Numbered from the stretch's first letter, positions 37,746 through 47,214 are shown. The stretch: DNA of 64,000 nt from Polaribacter sp. L3A8 (GCF_009796785.1 NZ_CP047026.1:3640501-3704500), one strand, 5' to 3'. Notes: a model not told the origin generated them from the sequence alone. Made by a program: numbers and translations.

Positions 37746-40700
37746 ATGAGAAATAGTATATTATTTATATTCTTATTATTAGTAGCTAATGTTTACAGCC
37801 AATCTCCAGATTGGTCTGTAAATGCTAGCTCATATCAATATAATATGACATTTACAGTTTTTTTAAATGTAAATGGAACTGTATTAATAAATGCAAATGA
37901 TAAAGTTGGCGCATTTGTAAATGGAGAAAATAGAGGAGAAGCAACAGTTGTTTATAATGCAAATGCCAAAAAATATGTTGCTTATTTAACTGTTTTAGCA
38001 AATACAGCAGCAGAAACAATTAGCTTCAAAATTTATGATAGTACAAATAATACAATTATTAATGTTCCAAAAACAGAAGTTTTTGAAATAAATAAAAATC
38101 TAGGAGGTGCGTTTCAATCATACAGTATTGCGAATCCAACGCTTAATTCTCAGGCAAAAATTAATAGTTTTTCGTATCAAGGAATTGCAATAGAAAATAC
38201 TTTAATAACCAATAATACAGTTACTATAGAAGTATTATCTACAGTAGATATTACCAACTTAACCCCCGTTTTTACTACAGAAAATAATGGAAAAGTTTAT
38301 TCAAACAAAACCCTGCAAGTTTCATCTAATAATACATTAGATTTTTCTAATGATGTAGTTTATGAAGTTTTATCTGAAGATGAATCTCAGAAAGTACTTT
38401 ATACAGTTAAGGTTAAGAAAATAGTAAATACTAACAATCAAATTACTTTTACCGATGCAAATTTTACGTTTGATGGTACTGAGAAATCGTTAACAATTGG
38501 CGGCACTTTGCCAAGTGGAACAAGTGTTGCATACACAAATAATGGTTTAACAAATGTGGGTTCAAAACAGGTTACAGCAACTATTTCTGGACCAAGTTTT
38601 CAAGATGTAGTATTAACTGCTAATCTAACAGTAACCCAAGCTACAATTACGGGTGTTACTTTTTCTAATGCAAGTTTTACTTTTGATGGATCCGAAAAAA
38701 AAATAACAATTGTAGGGGCCATTCCAAATGGAACGACACTTAATTACGTTTTAAATACAAGAACAAATGCTGGGAATCAAGAAGCATTTGCAGTAATTAC
38801 AGGAGACAATTATGTCAATTTAGTTTTAAAAGCCAATTTAATAGTAGAAAAAGCAATTTTTGGTGGGTTTACTTTTAGCGATAAAAGTTATATTTATGAT
38901 GGAACATCAAAATCGATTTTAATTACAGAAAATTTACCGATAGAAACTACTGTTAATTTTACAAACAATAATAAAACCAATGCTGGTGTTTACGAAGTTG
39001 TAGCTACTATTTCAAAAGATAATTACAAAGATTTAGTTTTAAAAGCAAACCTAACAATAACTAAATTAACACTTAGTGGTTTTTCTTTTGAAGACGAAAA
39101 TTTTATTTATGATGGAAAATCAAAATCCATTTTAATTGCAGGTGATTTACCTTTCGAAACTACCATTTCTTATTCGAATAATAATTTAACAGATACAGGT
39201 TCTTATGAAGTTACAGCCACCATTTCTGGGGCTAATTATCAAGATTTAATTTTAAAAGCCAATTTAACAATTACAAAAGCAACATTAAGTGGTTTTGTGT
39301 TTGATGATGAAAGCTTTGTGTACGATGGAACTTCAAAATCTTTGAAAATTTCAGGGGATTTACCAAGTGACGTATCTGTTTCTTATTCGAATAATAATTT
39401 AACAGATGCAGGTTCTTATGAAGTTACAGCAACCATTTTTGGAGCTAATTATAAAAACTTAATTTTAAAAGCCAATTTAACAATTACAAAAGCAACATTA
39501 AGTAATTTTACTTTTGAGGATGAACGTTTTGTATATAATGGTACTTCAAATTCGTTGAAGATTTTAGAAAGTTTACCAAGTGGCGTTTCGGTTTCTTATT
39601 CGAATAATAGTTTTACAAATGCAGGTTCTTATGAAGTTACAGCAACCATTTTTGGAGCTAATTATACAGATAAAGTTTTAAAGGCAACTTTGACAATTGT
39701 AAAAGCAACATTAAATGGTCTTGGTTTAGCGAGTGAAAATTTTGTGTATGATGGAACTTCAAAATCTTTGAATATTTCAGGGGATTTACCAAGTGGCGTT
39801 TCGGTTTCTTATTCGAATAATAATTTAACAGATACAGGTTCTTATGAAGTTACGTCCACCATTTCTGGAATTAATTATGAGGATTTAATTTTAAAAGCCA
39901 ATTTAACAATTACAAAAGCATCATTAAATGGTTTTTCTTTTGATGATGAAAATTTTGTGTACGATGGAACTTCAAAATCTTTGAATATTTCAGGGGATTT
40001 ACCAAGTGGCGTTTCGGTTTCTTATTCGAGTAATAGTTTTACAGATACAGGTTCTTATGAAGTTACAGCCACCATTTCTGGAATTAATTATGAAAACTTA
40101 ATTTTAAAAGCCAATTTAACAATTACAAAAGCAACATTAAGTAATTTTACTTTTGAGGATGAACGTTTTGTATATAGTGGTACTTCAAATTCGTTGAAGA
40201 TTTTAGAAAGTTTACCAAGTGGCGTTTCTGTTTCTTATTCGAATAATAGTTTTACAAATACAGGTTCTTATGAAGTTACAGCAACCATTTTTGGAGCTAA
40301 TTATACAGATAAAGTTTTAAAGGCAACTTTGACAATTGTAAAAGCAACATTAAATGGTCTTGGTTTAGCGAGTGAAAATTTTGTGTATGATGGAACTTCA
40401 AAATCTTTGAATATTTCAGGGGATTTACCAAGTGGCGTTTCGGTTTCTTATTCGAATAATAGTTTTACAAATACAGGTTCTTATGAAGTTACAGCAACCA
40501 TTTTTGGAGCTAATTATACAGATAAAGTTTTAAAGGCAACTTTGACAATTGTAAAAGCAACATTAAATGGTCTTGGTTTAGCGAGTGAAAATTTTGTGTA
40601 TGATGGAACTTCAAAATCTTTGAATATTTCAGGGAATTTACCAAGTGGCGTTTCTGTTTCTTATTCGAATAATAGTTTTACAGATGCAGGTTCTTATGAA

Positions 40701-43622
40701 GTTACAGCCACCATTTCTGGGGCTAATTATCAAGATTTAATTTTAAAAGCCAATTTAACAATTACAAAAGCAACATTAAGTGGTTTTGTGTTTGATGATG
40801 ACAGCTTTGTCTACGATGGCACACCAAAATCTTTAAAAATTTCAGGGAATTTACCAACAGGAATTTCAGTTTCTTATTCGCATGATATTTTTACAGATGC
40901 TGGTTCTTATGAAGTTACAGTCACTATTTATGGGCCTAATTATGAAAATTTAATTTTAAAAGCCAATTTAACAATTACAAAAGCAACATTAAGTAATTTT
41001 ACTTTTGAGGATGAACGTTTTGTATATAATGGTACTTCAAATTCGTTGAAGATTTTAGAAAGTTTACCAAGTGGCGTTTCGGTTTCTTATTCGAATAATA
41101 GTTTTACAGATGCAGGTTCTTATGAAGTTACAGCCACTATTTCTGGAGCTAATTATACAGATAAAGTTTTAAAGGCAACTTTGACAATTGTAAAAGCAAC
41201 ATTAAATGGTCTTGGTTTAGCGAGTGAAAATTTTGTGTATGATGGAACTTCAAAATCTTTGAATATTTCAGGGGATTTACCAAGTGACGTTTCTGTTTCT
41301 TATTCTAATAATAATTTAACAGAAACAGGTTCTTATGAAGTTACTGCCACTATTTATGGGCCTAATTATGAAAACTTAATTTTAAAAGCCAATTTAACAA
41401 TTACAAAAGCAACATTAAGTAATTTTACTTTTGAGGATGAACGTTTTGTATATAGTGGTACTTCAAATTCGTTGAAGATTTTAGAAAGTTTACCAAGTGG
41501 CGTTTCTGTTTCTTATTCGAATAATAGTTTTACAAATACAGGTTCTTATGAAGTTACAGCAACCATTTTTGGAGCTAATTATACAGATAAAGTTTTAAAG
41601 GCAACTTTGACAATTGTAAAAGCAACATTAAATGGTCTTGGTTTAGCGAGTGAAAATTTTGTGTATGATGGAACTTCAAAATCTTTGAATATTTCAGGGA
41701 ATTTACCAAGTGGCGTTTCGGTTTCTTATTCGAATAATAGTTTTACAGATGCAGGTTCTTATGAAGTTACAGCCACCATTTCTGGGGCTAATTATCAAGA
41801 TTTAATTTTAAAAGCCAATTTAACAATTACAAAAGCAACATTAAGTGGTTTTGTGTTTGATGATGAAAGCTTTGTCTACGATGGCACACCAAAATCTTTA
41901 AAAATTTCAGGGAATTTACCAACAGGAATTTCAGTTTCTTATTCGCATGATATTTTTACAGATGCTGGTTCTTATGAAGTTACAGTCACTATTTATGGAC
42001 CTAATTATGAAAATTTAATTTTAAAAGCCAATTTAACAATTACAAAAGCAACATTAAGTGGTTTTGTGTTTGATGATGAAAGCTTTGTCTACGATGGCAC
42101 ACCAAAATCTCTAAAAATTTCAGGGGATTTACCAAGTGGCGTTTCTGTTTCTTATTCGAATAATAGTTTTACAGATGCAGGTACTTATGAAGTTAAAGCC
42201 ACCATTTCTGGAATTAATTATGAGGATTTAATTTTAAAAGCCAATTTAACAATTACAAAAGCATCATTAAGTGGTTTTGTGTTTGATGATGAAAGTTTTG
42301 TCTACGATGGAACTTCAAAATCTTTGAAAATTTCAGGGGATTTACCAAGTGGCGTTTCGGTTTCTTATTCGAGTAATAGTTTTACAGATACAGGTTCTTA
42401 TGAAGTTACAGCAACCATTTCTGGGTCTAATTATCAAGATTTAATTTTAAAAGCTAATTTAATAATTACAAAAGCAACATTAAAAAATTTTACTTTTAAC
42501 AATGAAATTTTTGTGTATGACGGAGCACCAAAATCAATTAAAATATTAGAATGTTTACCAAGTGGTATTTCTGTTTCTTATTCGAGTAATAGTTTTACAG
42601 ATGCTGGTACTTATGAAGTTACAGCCACCATTTCTGGAGCTAATTATACAGATAAAGTTTTAAAGGCAACTTTGACAATTGTAAAAGCAACATTAAATGG
42701 TCTTGGTTTAGCGAGTGAAAATTTTGTGTACGATGGTACACCAAAATCTTTAAAAATTTCAGGGAATTTACCAAATGGCGTTTCGATTTCTTATTCGAGT
42801 AATAGTTTTATAGATGCTGGTTCTTATGAAGTTACTACCACCATTTCTGGAATTAATCACGAGAATTTAATTTTAAAAGCAAACTTAACAATTACAAAAG
42901 CATCATTAAATGGTTTTTCTTTTGATGATGAAAATTTTGTCTACGATGGTACACCAAAATCTTTAAATATTTCAGGGAATTTACAAAGTGGCGTTTCGGT
43001 TTCTTATTCGAGTAATAGTTTTATAGATGCTGGTTCTTATGAAGTTACTGCCACCATTTCTAGAATTAATCATGAGAATTTAATTTTAAAAGCTAATTTA
43101 ACAATAGCAAAAGCACAACAGACAATTACCTTTAATGAAATAAGATTTTCATCAGACCAAAATGAATTTAATTTAGAAGCTACTTCTAGTGCAGGGTTGC
43201 AAATTAAGTATGTAAGTTCTAATACAAATGTGGCAATTGTTTCTGATAATTTAGTTTTTTTAGTAGGAAAGGGTGTTGCTACAATAACTGCTAGTCAGCC
43301 GGGTAATAATAATTTTAATGCTGCGATAAATAAATCGCAAGAAATAAATATTTCAACTTTAGGAGCAAAAAATGAAATTTTTGAAAAAAAATCAATTTTA
43401 CTTTATCCAAATCCAGTTAACTCTAATTTAAAGCTAAAACTAAATTCAGAACAAACTGAAGTCGTTTTAATTTATGACACAACAGGTAAAATGGTAAAAA
43501 TGATAAAAGATTATCAATCGGAAAAAGATATTGATGTTAGCAATTTTACTGCTGGAAATTATTTTATACAATTAAGCGATACCAATGGTTTAATTTCTGT
43601 AAAAAGTTTTATTAAAAACTAA
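37746..43622 (+). CDS. Giant MBG-repeat secreted protein with T9SS sorting signal
   Basis: 1958 residues, starting 7 bp after the LamG gene stop. Signal peptide 1-18. Residues about 19-130 repeat the domain found near residue 2379 of the preceding protein (PDWSVN ... KVGAFVNGENRGEA). After a linker come 22 tandem repeats of 71 residues (229-1790), each with the core FVYDGTSKSL, VSVSYSNN, GSYEVTATI and LILKANLTITKA, matching MBG-type (YDG) beta domains. A Big-like domain (about 1791-1870) and a T9SS C-terminal domain (LLYPNPVNSNLKLKL...) end the protein. Probably a long surface stalk or adhesin whose length can vary by repeat recombination. Confidence 0.92.
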   Translation: MRNSILFIFLLLVANVYSQSPDWSVNASSYQYNMTFTVFLNVNGTVLINANDKVGAFVNGENRGEATVVYNANAKKYVAYLTVLANTAAETISFKIYDSTNNTIINVPKTEVFEINKNLGGAFQSYSIANPTLNSQAKINSFSYQGIAIENTLITNNTVTIEVLSTVDITNLTPVFTTENNGKVYSNKTLQVSSNNTLDFSNDVVYEVLSEDESQKVLYTVKVKKIVNTNNQITFTDANFTFDGTEKSLTIGGTLPSGTSVAYTNNGLTNVGSKQVTATISGPSFQDVVLTANLTVTQATITGVTFSNASFTFDGSEKKITIVGAIPNGTTLNYVLNTRTNAGNQEAFAVITGDNYVNLVLKANLIVEKAIFGGFTFSDKSYIYDGTSKSILITENLPIETTVNFTNNNKTNAGVYEVVATISKDNYKDLVLKANLTITKLTLSGFSFEDENFIYDGKSKSILIAGDLPFETTISYSNNNLTDTGSYEVTATISGANYQDLILKANLTITKATLSGFVFDDESFVYDGTSKSLKISGDLPSDVSVSYSNNNLTDAGSYEVTATIFGANYKNLILKANLTITKATLSNFTFEDERFVYNGTSNSLKILESLPSGVSVSYSNNSFTNAGSYEVTATIFGANYTDKVLKATLTIVKATLNGLGLASENFVYDGTSKSLNISGDLPSGVSVSYSNNNLTDTGSYEVTSTISGINYEDLILKANLTITKASLNGFSFDDENFVYDGTSKSLNISGDLPSGVSVSYSSNSFTDTGSYEVTATISGINYENLILKANLTITKATLSNFTFEDERFVYSGTSNSLKILESLPSGVSVSYSNNSFTNTGSYEVTATIFGANYTDKVLKATLTIVKATLNGLGLASENFVYDGTSKSLNISGDLPSGVSVSYSNNSFTNTGSYEVTATIFGANYTDKVLKATLTIVKATLNGLGLASENFVYDGTSKSLNISGNLPSGVSVSYSNNSFTDAGSYEVTATISGANYQDLILKANLTITKATLSGFVFDDDSFVYDGTPKSLKISGNLPTGISVSYSHDIFTDAGSYEVTVTIYGPNYENLILKANLTITKATLSNFTFEDERFVYNGTSNSLKILESLPSGVSVSYSNNSFTDAGSYEVTATISGANYTDKVLKATLTIVKATLNGLGLASENFVYDGTSKSLNISGDLPSDVSVSYSNNNLTETGSYEVTATIYGPNYENLILKANLTITKATLSNFTFEDERFVYSGTSNSLKILESLPSGVSVSYSNNSFTNTGSYEVTATIFGANYTDKVLKATLTIVKATLNGLGLASENFVYDGTSKSLNISGNLPSGVSVSYSNNSFTDAGSYEVTATISGANYQDLILKANLTITKATLSGFVFDDESFVYDGTPKSLKISGNLPTGISVSYSHDIFTDAGSYEVTVTIYGPNYENLILKANLTITKATLSGFVFDDESFVYDGTPKSLKISGDLPSGVSVSYSNNSFTDAGTYEVKATISGINYEDLILKANLTITKASLSGFVFDDESFVYDGTSKSLKISGDLPSGVSVSYSSNSFTDTGSYEVTATISGSNYQDLILKANLIITKATLKNFTFNNEIFVYDGAPKSIKILECLPSGISVSYSSNSFTDAGTYEVTATISGANYTDKVLKATLTIVKATLNGLGLASENFVYDGTPKSLKISGNLPNGVSISYSSNSFIDAGSYEVTTTISGINHENLILKANLTITKASLNGFSFDDENFVYDGTPKSLNISGNLQSGVSVSYSSNSFIDAGSYEVTATISRINHENLILKANLTIAKAQQTITFNEIRFSSDQNEFNLEATSSAGLQIKYVSSNTNVAIVSDNLVFLVGKGVATITASQPGNNNFNAAINKSQEINISTLGAKNEIFEKKSILLYPNPVNSNLKLKLNSEQTEVVLIYDTTGKMVKMIKDYQSEKDIDVSNFTAGNYFIQLSDTNGLISVKSFIKN
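38430..43115 (+). repeat. 22 tandem 213-bp coding repeats
   Basis: Every unit is exactly 213 bp with no insertion or deletion; unit starts fall at 38430 + 213n. Units 1-4 are diverged; units 5-22 are close, some nearly identical at DNA level (for example units 9 and 15, and 11 and 16). Unit types recur in blocks, showing duplication of multi-unit segments. Confidence 0.95.
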
Positions 43623-43639
43623 AACTTCTACTATTTAAA

Positions 43640-43674
43640 ACACTCATAAAATATATTTTATGAGTGTTTTTTTT
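43640..43674 (+). terminator. Terminator of the surface-protein operon
   Basis: 12-bp perfect stem (acactcataaaa / ttttatgagtgt), 4-nt loop, eight T, 18 bp after the MBG gene stop. Confidence 0.9.
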
Positions 43675-43740
43675 ATCAATCTTGTTTTGTTTAAATTGAT
43701 AAATAAAATTTAAAGATTATTAAATTAATATTTATCTTTT

Positions 43741-44094
43741 TTGAAATCAAAAACCACTTATAAGTGGTTAAAACGTAGACTTACAGCTTATAAAGTACCA
43801 AAATTTTATCAGCTAGTTATATGGAGGTTTATTATAGATTTACCGAAAAAGCAGCACGCTTATAGACCTATTGCTAAAGTCTGCGGTATTACTCAAATTG
43901 AAAGTAATATAGGGTTAGGTATGATGCATCAAGGGAAATTATGTATTAGAACAACATATTCTTGGATGAGCGAACTTATTTTAACAAGTTTTGTTTTAGA
44001 AAAAAACGCTTTCAAAGCAAATATATTTAATAGCTTAATCGTTAAAACGATGGAAGCTGACAAAATACTTCAACCTAAATTTATAAGTAATTAA
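43741..44094 (+). CDS. Hypothetical protein, uncertain
   Basis: 117-residue frame opening with TTG. I do not recognise a family. It is basic at the N-terminus (KTTYKWLKRRLTAYKVPK) and has no signal peptide or membrane helix. It stands alone between the surface-protein terminator and the stress island, which contains many broken genes, so it may be a remnant or a chance frame. Confidence 0.35.
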   Translation: MKSKTTYKWLKRRLTAYKVPKFYQLVIWRFIIDLPKKQHAYRPIAKVCGITQIESNIGLGMMHQGKLCIRTTYSWMSELILTSFVLEKNAFKANIFNSLIVKTMEADKILQPKFISN

Positions 44095-44435
44095 CTACTT
44101 ACTTCCACAATAAATAATAGGAAGGGAGATGAAATTTTACTGACTATTTTTGATCATTAAGTCGAAATTTAAATTTATGTAGCCTTTTAAAGATGCGTTA
44201 ATTTAGGAGATACTTTAGAACACTCCACAACAGCCACATTAGTGATATTTGTGTCTTTTATTACCACACTATTTCTAATTTACTGCCAATAGTTTTTTAA
44301 GTAACAAAAGAGTATTAATCATGTAACAAAGAAACAGGCAGAACTATGTAGTAGATTCTTGGATTTATATCCTTATCTTATAAAAATAATAATGTCAGCA
44401 CTTACTTTTACAAGTTTAACAACTAATCTATTTAA
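44095..44435. other. Gap without a supported gene upstream of the AraC-type regulator
   Basis: 341 bp, many stops on both strands. A TGTAA at 44322-44326 resembles the island operator half-site but has no partner 21 bp on and no TTTG element in register. Nothing else is supported. Confidence 0.5.
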
Positions 44436-44996
44436 ATGAAAATATACATTAAAAACATGGTTTGTATACGCTGCCAAATGGTAGTTAAGAGTGAACTTGA
44501 AAAGTTTGGGATAGCATATACTTATGTGAAAATTGGAGAGGCAAATGTTAAAGAACAGGTATCGGAAGAAATATTGGGTAAACTAGATACAGCATTAAGA
44601 AAATCTGGACTTCAATTAATGGATAACAATAGAAGTATTTTGGTTGAACAAATTAAAAATGTTATTATTGATTTGGTGCATTATACCGATGATCAATTAA
44701 AGGTGAACCTTTCTGATTATCTAAGTGAAAAGCTTAATCATGAATACACTTACCTTGCTAATCTTTATTCTGAAGTTAAAGGAGTTACTATAGAACATTT
44801 TTACTTGAAACATAAAATTGAAAGGGTAAAGGAATTAATAGTGTACGATGAGCTTAATCTTACAGAAATTGCTTTTAAAATGCATTATAGTAGTGTCGCT
44901 CATTTATCTAATCAATTTAAAAAAATTACAGGTTTAACACCAACCCACTTTAAAAGACTTAAAAATAAAAGACGTGGAACGTTAGAAGATGTGTGA
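44436..44996 (+). CDS. HMA-AraC fusion transcriptional regulator
   Basis: 186 residues. Residues 1-70 look like a heavy-metal-associated ferredoxin-like domain (MVCIRCQMVVKSELEKFG, a CxxC-type metal site at Cys10 and Cys13, lacking the usual GMT lead). Residues about 85-178 are an AraC-type double helix-turn-helix (LTEIAFKMHYSSVAHLSNQFKKITGLTPTHFKR). It may link metal or thiol state to transcription. It is the only DNA-binding regulator in the island and lies 82 bp from the first of four promoters with 21-bp direct repeats, the spacing preferred by AraC dimers; binding is inference. Confidence 0.85.
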   Translation: MKIYIKNMVCIRCQMVVKSELEKFGIAYTYVKIGEANVKEQVSEEILGKLDTALRKSGLQLMDNNRSILVEQIKNVIIDLVHYTDDQLKVNLSDYLSEKLNHEYTYLANLYSEVKGVTIEHFYLKHKIERVKELIVYDELNLTEIAFKMHYSSVAHLSNQFKKITGLTPTHFKRLKNKRRGTLEDV

Positions 44997-45056
44997 ATGA
45001 TGTAATTTAACTTACTAATTGTGTAAGTTTTTGTTTTGTTGGTTGCGCTACCTTTG
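44991..45056 (+). promoter_or_regulatory. Direct-repeat promoter 1 (cupin gene)
   Basis: gaatgaTGTAAt (TGTAA at 45001-45005) and gTGTAAg (45022-45026) are 21 bp apart; the -7 element TAccTTTG begins 27 bp after the second, at 45049, and the cupin ATG is 23 bp beyond. No -33 TTG stands at a normal distance, consistent with activator dependence. Confidence 0.75.
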
Positions 45057-45078
45057 TTTTATCTAAAATATAAAGCGT

Positions 45079-45423
45079 ATGAAAACCACAGATTTAGAAA
45101 ATTCAAAACCACATATATTAATTGAGATTATTGAATATGTTCCAAATTCAGTGGTTGCAAAAACAATTATTCGTAAAACTACAGGCAATGTAACTGTTGT
45201 TGCTATTGATATGGGAGAGGCGCTCAGTGAAAAAATTTCTCCATTTGATACATTTATTCAGATTATTGAAGGCAATGCCGAAGTAATAATAGATTCCAAA
45301 TCCAATATATTAAAAGCGGGTGAAGGAATAATTATACCCGCACATACCTCTAATAATGTAAAAGCAAACGAACGTTTTAAAATGATTTCGACCATTATTA
45401 AAAGTGGGTATGAAGAATTCTAG
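45079..45423 (+). CDS. Single-domain cupin protein
   Basis: 114 residues with a cupin barrel: IDMGEALSEKISPFDTFIQIIEGNAEVIID (positions about 49-78) and AGEGIIIPAHTSNNVKANE carry conserved cupin turns. Only some of the metal-binding His/Glu are kept (His95), so a binding or sensing role is possible. Immediately downstream of direct-repeat promoter 1. Confidence 0.85.
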   Translation: MKTTDLENSKPHILIEIIEYVPNSVVAKTIIRKTTGNVTVVAIDMGEALSEKISPFDTFIQIIEGNAEVIIDSKSNILKAGEGIIIPAHTSNNVKANERFKMISTIIKSGYEEF

Positions 45424-45464
45424 ATTCTTTATTTGTTTGTCTTATTCAAAATAGACCTAGTACC

Positions 45465-45536
45465 TTAATCTTGTTAGTTTCAATCACTCTTATCTTAATA
45501 GGAAAACCATTTATTTTAAGGAAGATGAATAAATAA
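45465..45536 (+). other. Possible diverged copy of a 27-residue membrane microprotein
   Basis: The frame ...LVSITLILIGKPF then ILRKMNK and stop resembles the end of the microprotein at 50596-50679 (LIALILIGRLFFRKMKN). There is no ATG; a TTG could start a 20-odd-residue peptide. May be a decayed paralogue. Confidence 0.35.
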
Positions 45537-45539
45537 AAT

Positions 45540-46856
45540 ATGGATAGATCAGAAAATAAAATTGGATTATGGTCGGCAGTTGGGTTAGGAGTTGGCGCAA
45601 TGATTGGTGCTGGAATATTCGCATTAATGGGGCAAGCTGGGGATATTGCAGGGAAAGCAGTTTATATCTCTTTTATTTTAGGTGGAATTGTTGCAGCAAT
45701 AAGTGGATATTCTCTGGCTAAGTTAGGAGCGCGTTTTCCTGCTGCCGGAGGTATTGTAGAATATTTAATTCAGGCCTTTGGTGTAAATGTTTTTACAGGA
45801 GGTATAAGTGTTATGTTGTATTTAGCATCCTTAATTTCCTTAGCACTTCTTGGAAAATCTTTTGGAAGTTACGGAGCTGCCTTGTTAAATTTTAAAGGAT
45901 CGTTATTTTACACCAATATATTTGCAGTATCAATAATTGTATTGCTTGGATCAATCCAATTTTTTGGAGTTAAAAAAGTGGTGAAGTTTCAGAATGTAGC
46001 CATTATAATAACCATACTGATATTAGTTACTTTTTCCGTTGCAGGTTTAATCTATATGAAACCAGAACTGATGGCTCCGGCATTGTATCCATCTTCTAAT
46101 AAAATATTGTTTAGCATTGCTATAACCTTCTTTTCTTATGAAGGATTTAGGATAATTACCAATACAGCCGAAGATATTGTTGATCCAGAAAAAAACTTGA
46201 TGAAAGCTATTTTTATATCAATTGGTATAACGATGGTTATTTATACTGCGCTATCATTTGCTGTTTTTGGCAATCTTGAAGTTGATAAAGTTATTGAAGC
46301 TAAAGATTATGCACTTGCAGAAGCTGCTAGACCTGCGTTTGGAGTATTTGGTTTTACAATAATTTCTATAGCAGCCTTATTTGCCACTTCTTCTTCTATA
46401 AATGCCGTATTATTTGCAACCAATAATATTGCTTATCAAATGGCAAGAAATGGACAACTTCCAAGTTTTTTTGCAAACCCAATAGGAAAAACTAGAGAAG
46501 GTCTTTTAGTTAGTGTCGTTTTAACAGCCTTATTAATATTATTTTTAGATTTACTTCAAATTGCGGCAATCGGTTCTATTACTGTGTTATTTATTCATGC
46601 AATAACACATTTAGGGCATTTAAAGTTGCTTAAAAAAACGCATGCATCTAAGCTACTTGTCGTTTTAGCTCTAATTACTACACTAGGAGTTATTGTGTTG
46701 TTTTTACTATATTCAATAAAAGATTCTTATACTATTTTGCTATTATCTGGAGGCGTATTAATGCTGTCATTTTTAATAGAATTATTAATAAGAGCAATTA
46801 CTAAACGTAAAGTTAATAAAACTAAAGAGGGAATATTTGGGGAAATTTTCCGATAA
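45540..46856 (+). CDS. APC superfamily amino-acid/polyamine permease
   Basis: 438-residue inner-membrane transporter with 12 predicted helices. The N-terminal GLGVGAMIGAGIFALMGQAG (residues 15-34) is the unwound helix-1 substrate motif of APC permeases; YEGFRIITNTAEDIVDPEKNL marks helix 6. Substrate unknown. Follows the cupin gene, likely in the same regulated group. Confidence 0.9.
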   Translation: MDRSENKIGLWSAVGLGVGAMIGAGIFALMGQAGDIAGKAVYISFILGGIVAAISGYSLAKLGARFPAAGGIVEYLIQAFGVNVFTGGISVMLYLASLISLALLGKSFGSYGAALLNFKGSLFYTNIFAVSIIVLLGSIQFFGVKKVVKFQNVAIIITILILVTFSVAGLIYMKPELMAPALYPSSNKILFSIAITFFSYEGFRIITNTAEDIVDPEKNLMKAIFISIGITMVIYTALSFAVFGNLEVDKVIEAKDYALAEAARPAFGVFGFTIISIAALFATSSSINAVLFATNNIAYQMARNGQLPSFFANPIGKTREGLLVSVVLTALLILFLDLLQIAAIGSITVLFIHAITHLGHLKLLKKTHASKLLVVLALITTLGVIVLFLLYSIKDSYTILLLSGGVLMLSFLIELLIRAITKRKVNKTKEGIFGEIFR

Positions 46857-46969
46857 AATAAAGATGTTTTAAAACAGACCTTTTATCATTTAATGAATAA
46901 GTAAATCTATTTCCATTCTTTTCATAAAAGAGTAACCAATGAATTCCTTCTGGTAAAAAAAGGATGACG

Positions 46970-47122
46970 AGTAGATACAATATCCCTATAGGTGGAGTTT
47001 TACAAAGTCCAATTATTGCTGTTGACACCATGAGCTTTGGCTCAGTATCTGTTATAGCCAATGCTGCGCTTGATGACGAAATAATTTATCTTAAAAGTAC
47101 TTTGATGTATATGTGTGAATGA
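46970..47122 (+). pseudogene. Remnant of a heavy-metal P1B-type ATPase C-terminus
   Basis: The frame SRYNIPIGGVLQSPIIAV then DTMSFGSVSVIANAAL matches the last two helices and tail of CopA-like ATPases (SPxIAxxAMxxSSVSVxxNALRL). No start or upstream ATPase sequence remains; 46857-46969 shows only AT-rich DNA. Confidence 0.65.
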
Positions 47123-47178
47123 TGTAATTCTTATCAATAGTTTTGTAACACGTATCCTATTTGAGCTCCCTAACTTTG
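47115..47178 (+). promoter_or_regulatory. Direct-repeat promoter 2 (universal stress protein gene)
   Basis: TGTAA at 47123-47127 (in gtgaatgaTGTAAt) and at 47144-47148, 21 bp apart; TAacTTTG at 47171-47178, 27 bp after the second. The first 14 bases match promoter 1 exactly (gtgaatgatgtaat). ATG of the stress protein is 37 bp beyond. Confidence 0.75.
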
Positions 47179-47214
47179 TTATCTAAACAATTTATAAACT
47201 TAAAAACAATAAAA

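Noticed and set aside
38430..43115. Tandem repeats that could suggest a CRISPR array
   Set aside because: Units are 213 bp, fully coding, in frame and without unique spacers; they encode MBG-like domains.
44322..44351. A fifth direct-repeat operator upstream of the AraC-type gene
   Set aside because: TGTAA at 44322 and TGTAG at 44347 are 25 bp apart and no TTTG element is in register.
46822..47061. 79-codon frame on the minus strand
   Set aside because: It overlaps the permease end and the readable plus-strand ATPase remnant; no family resemblance.
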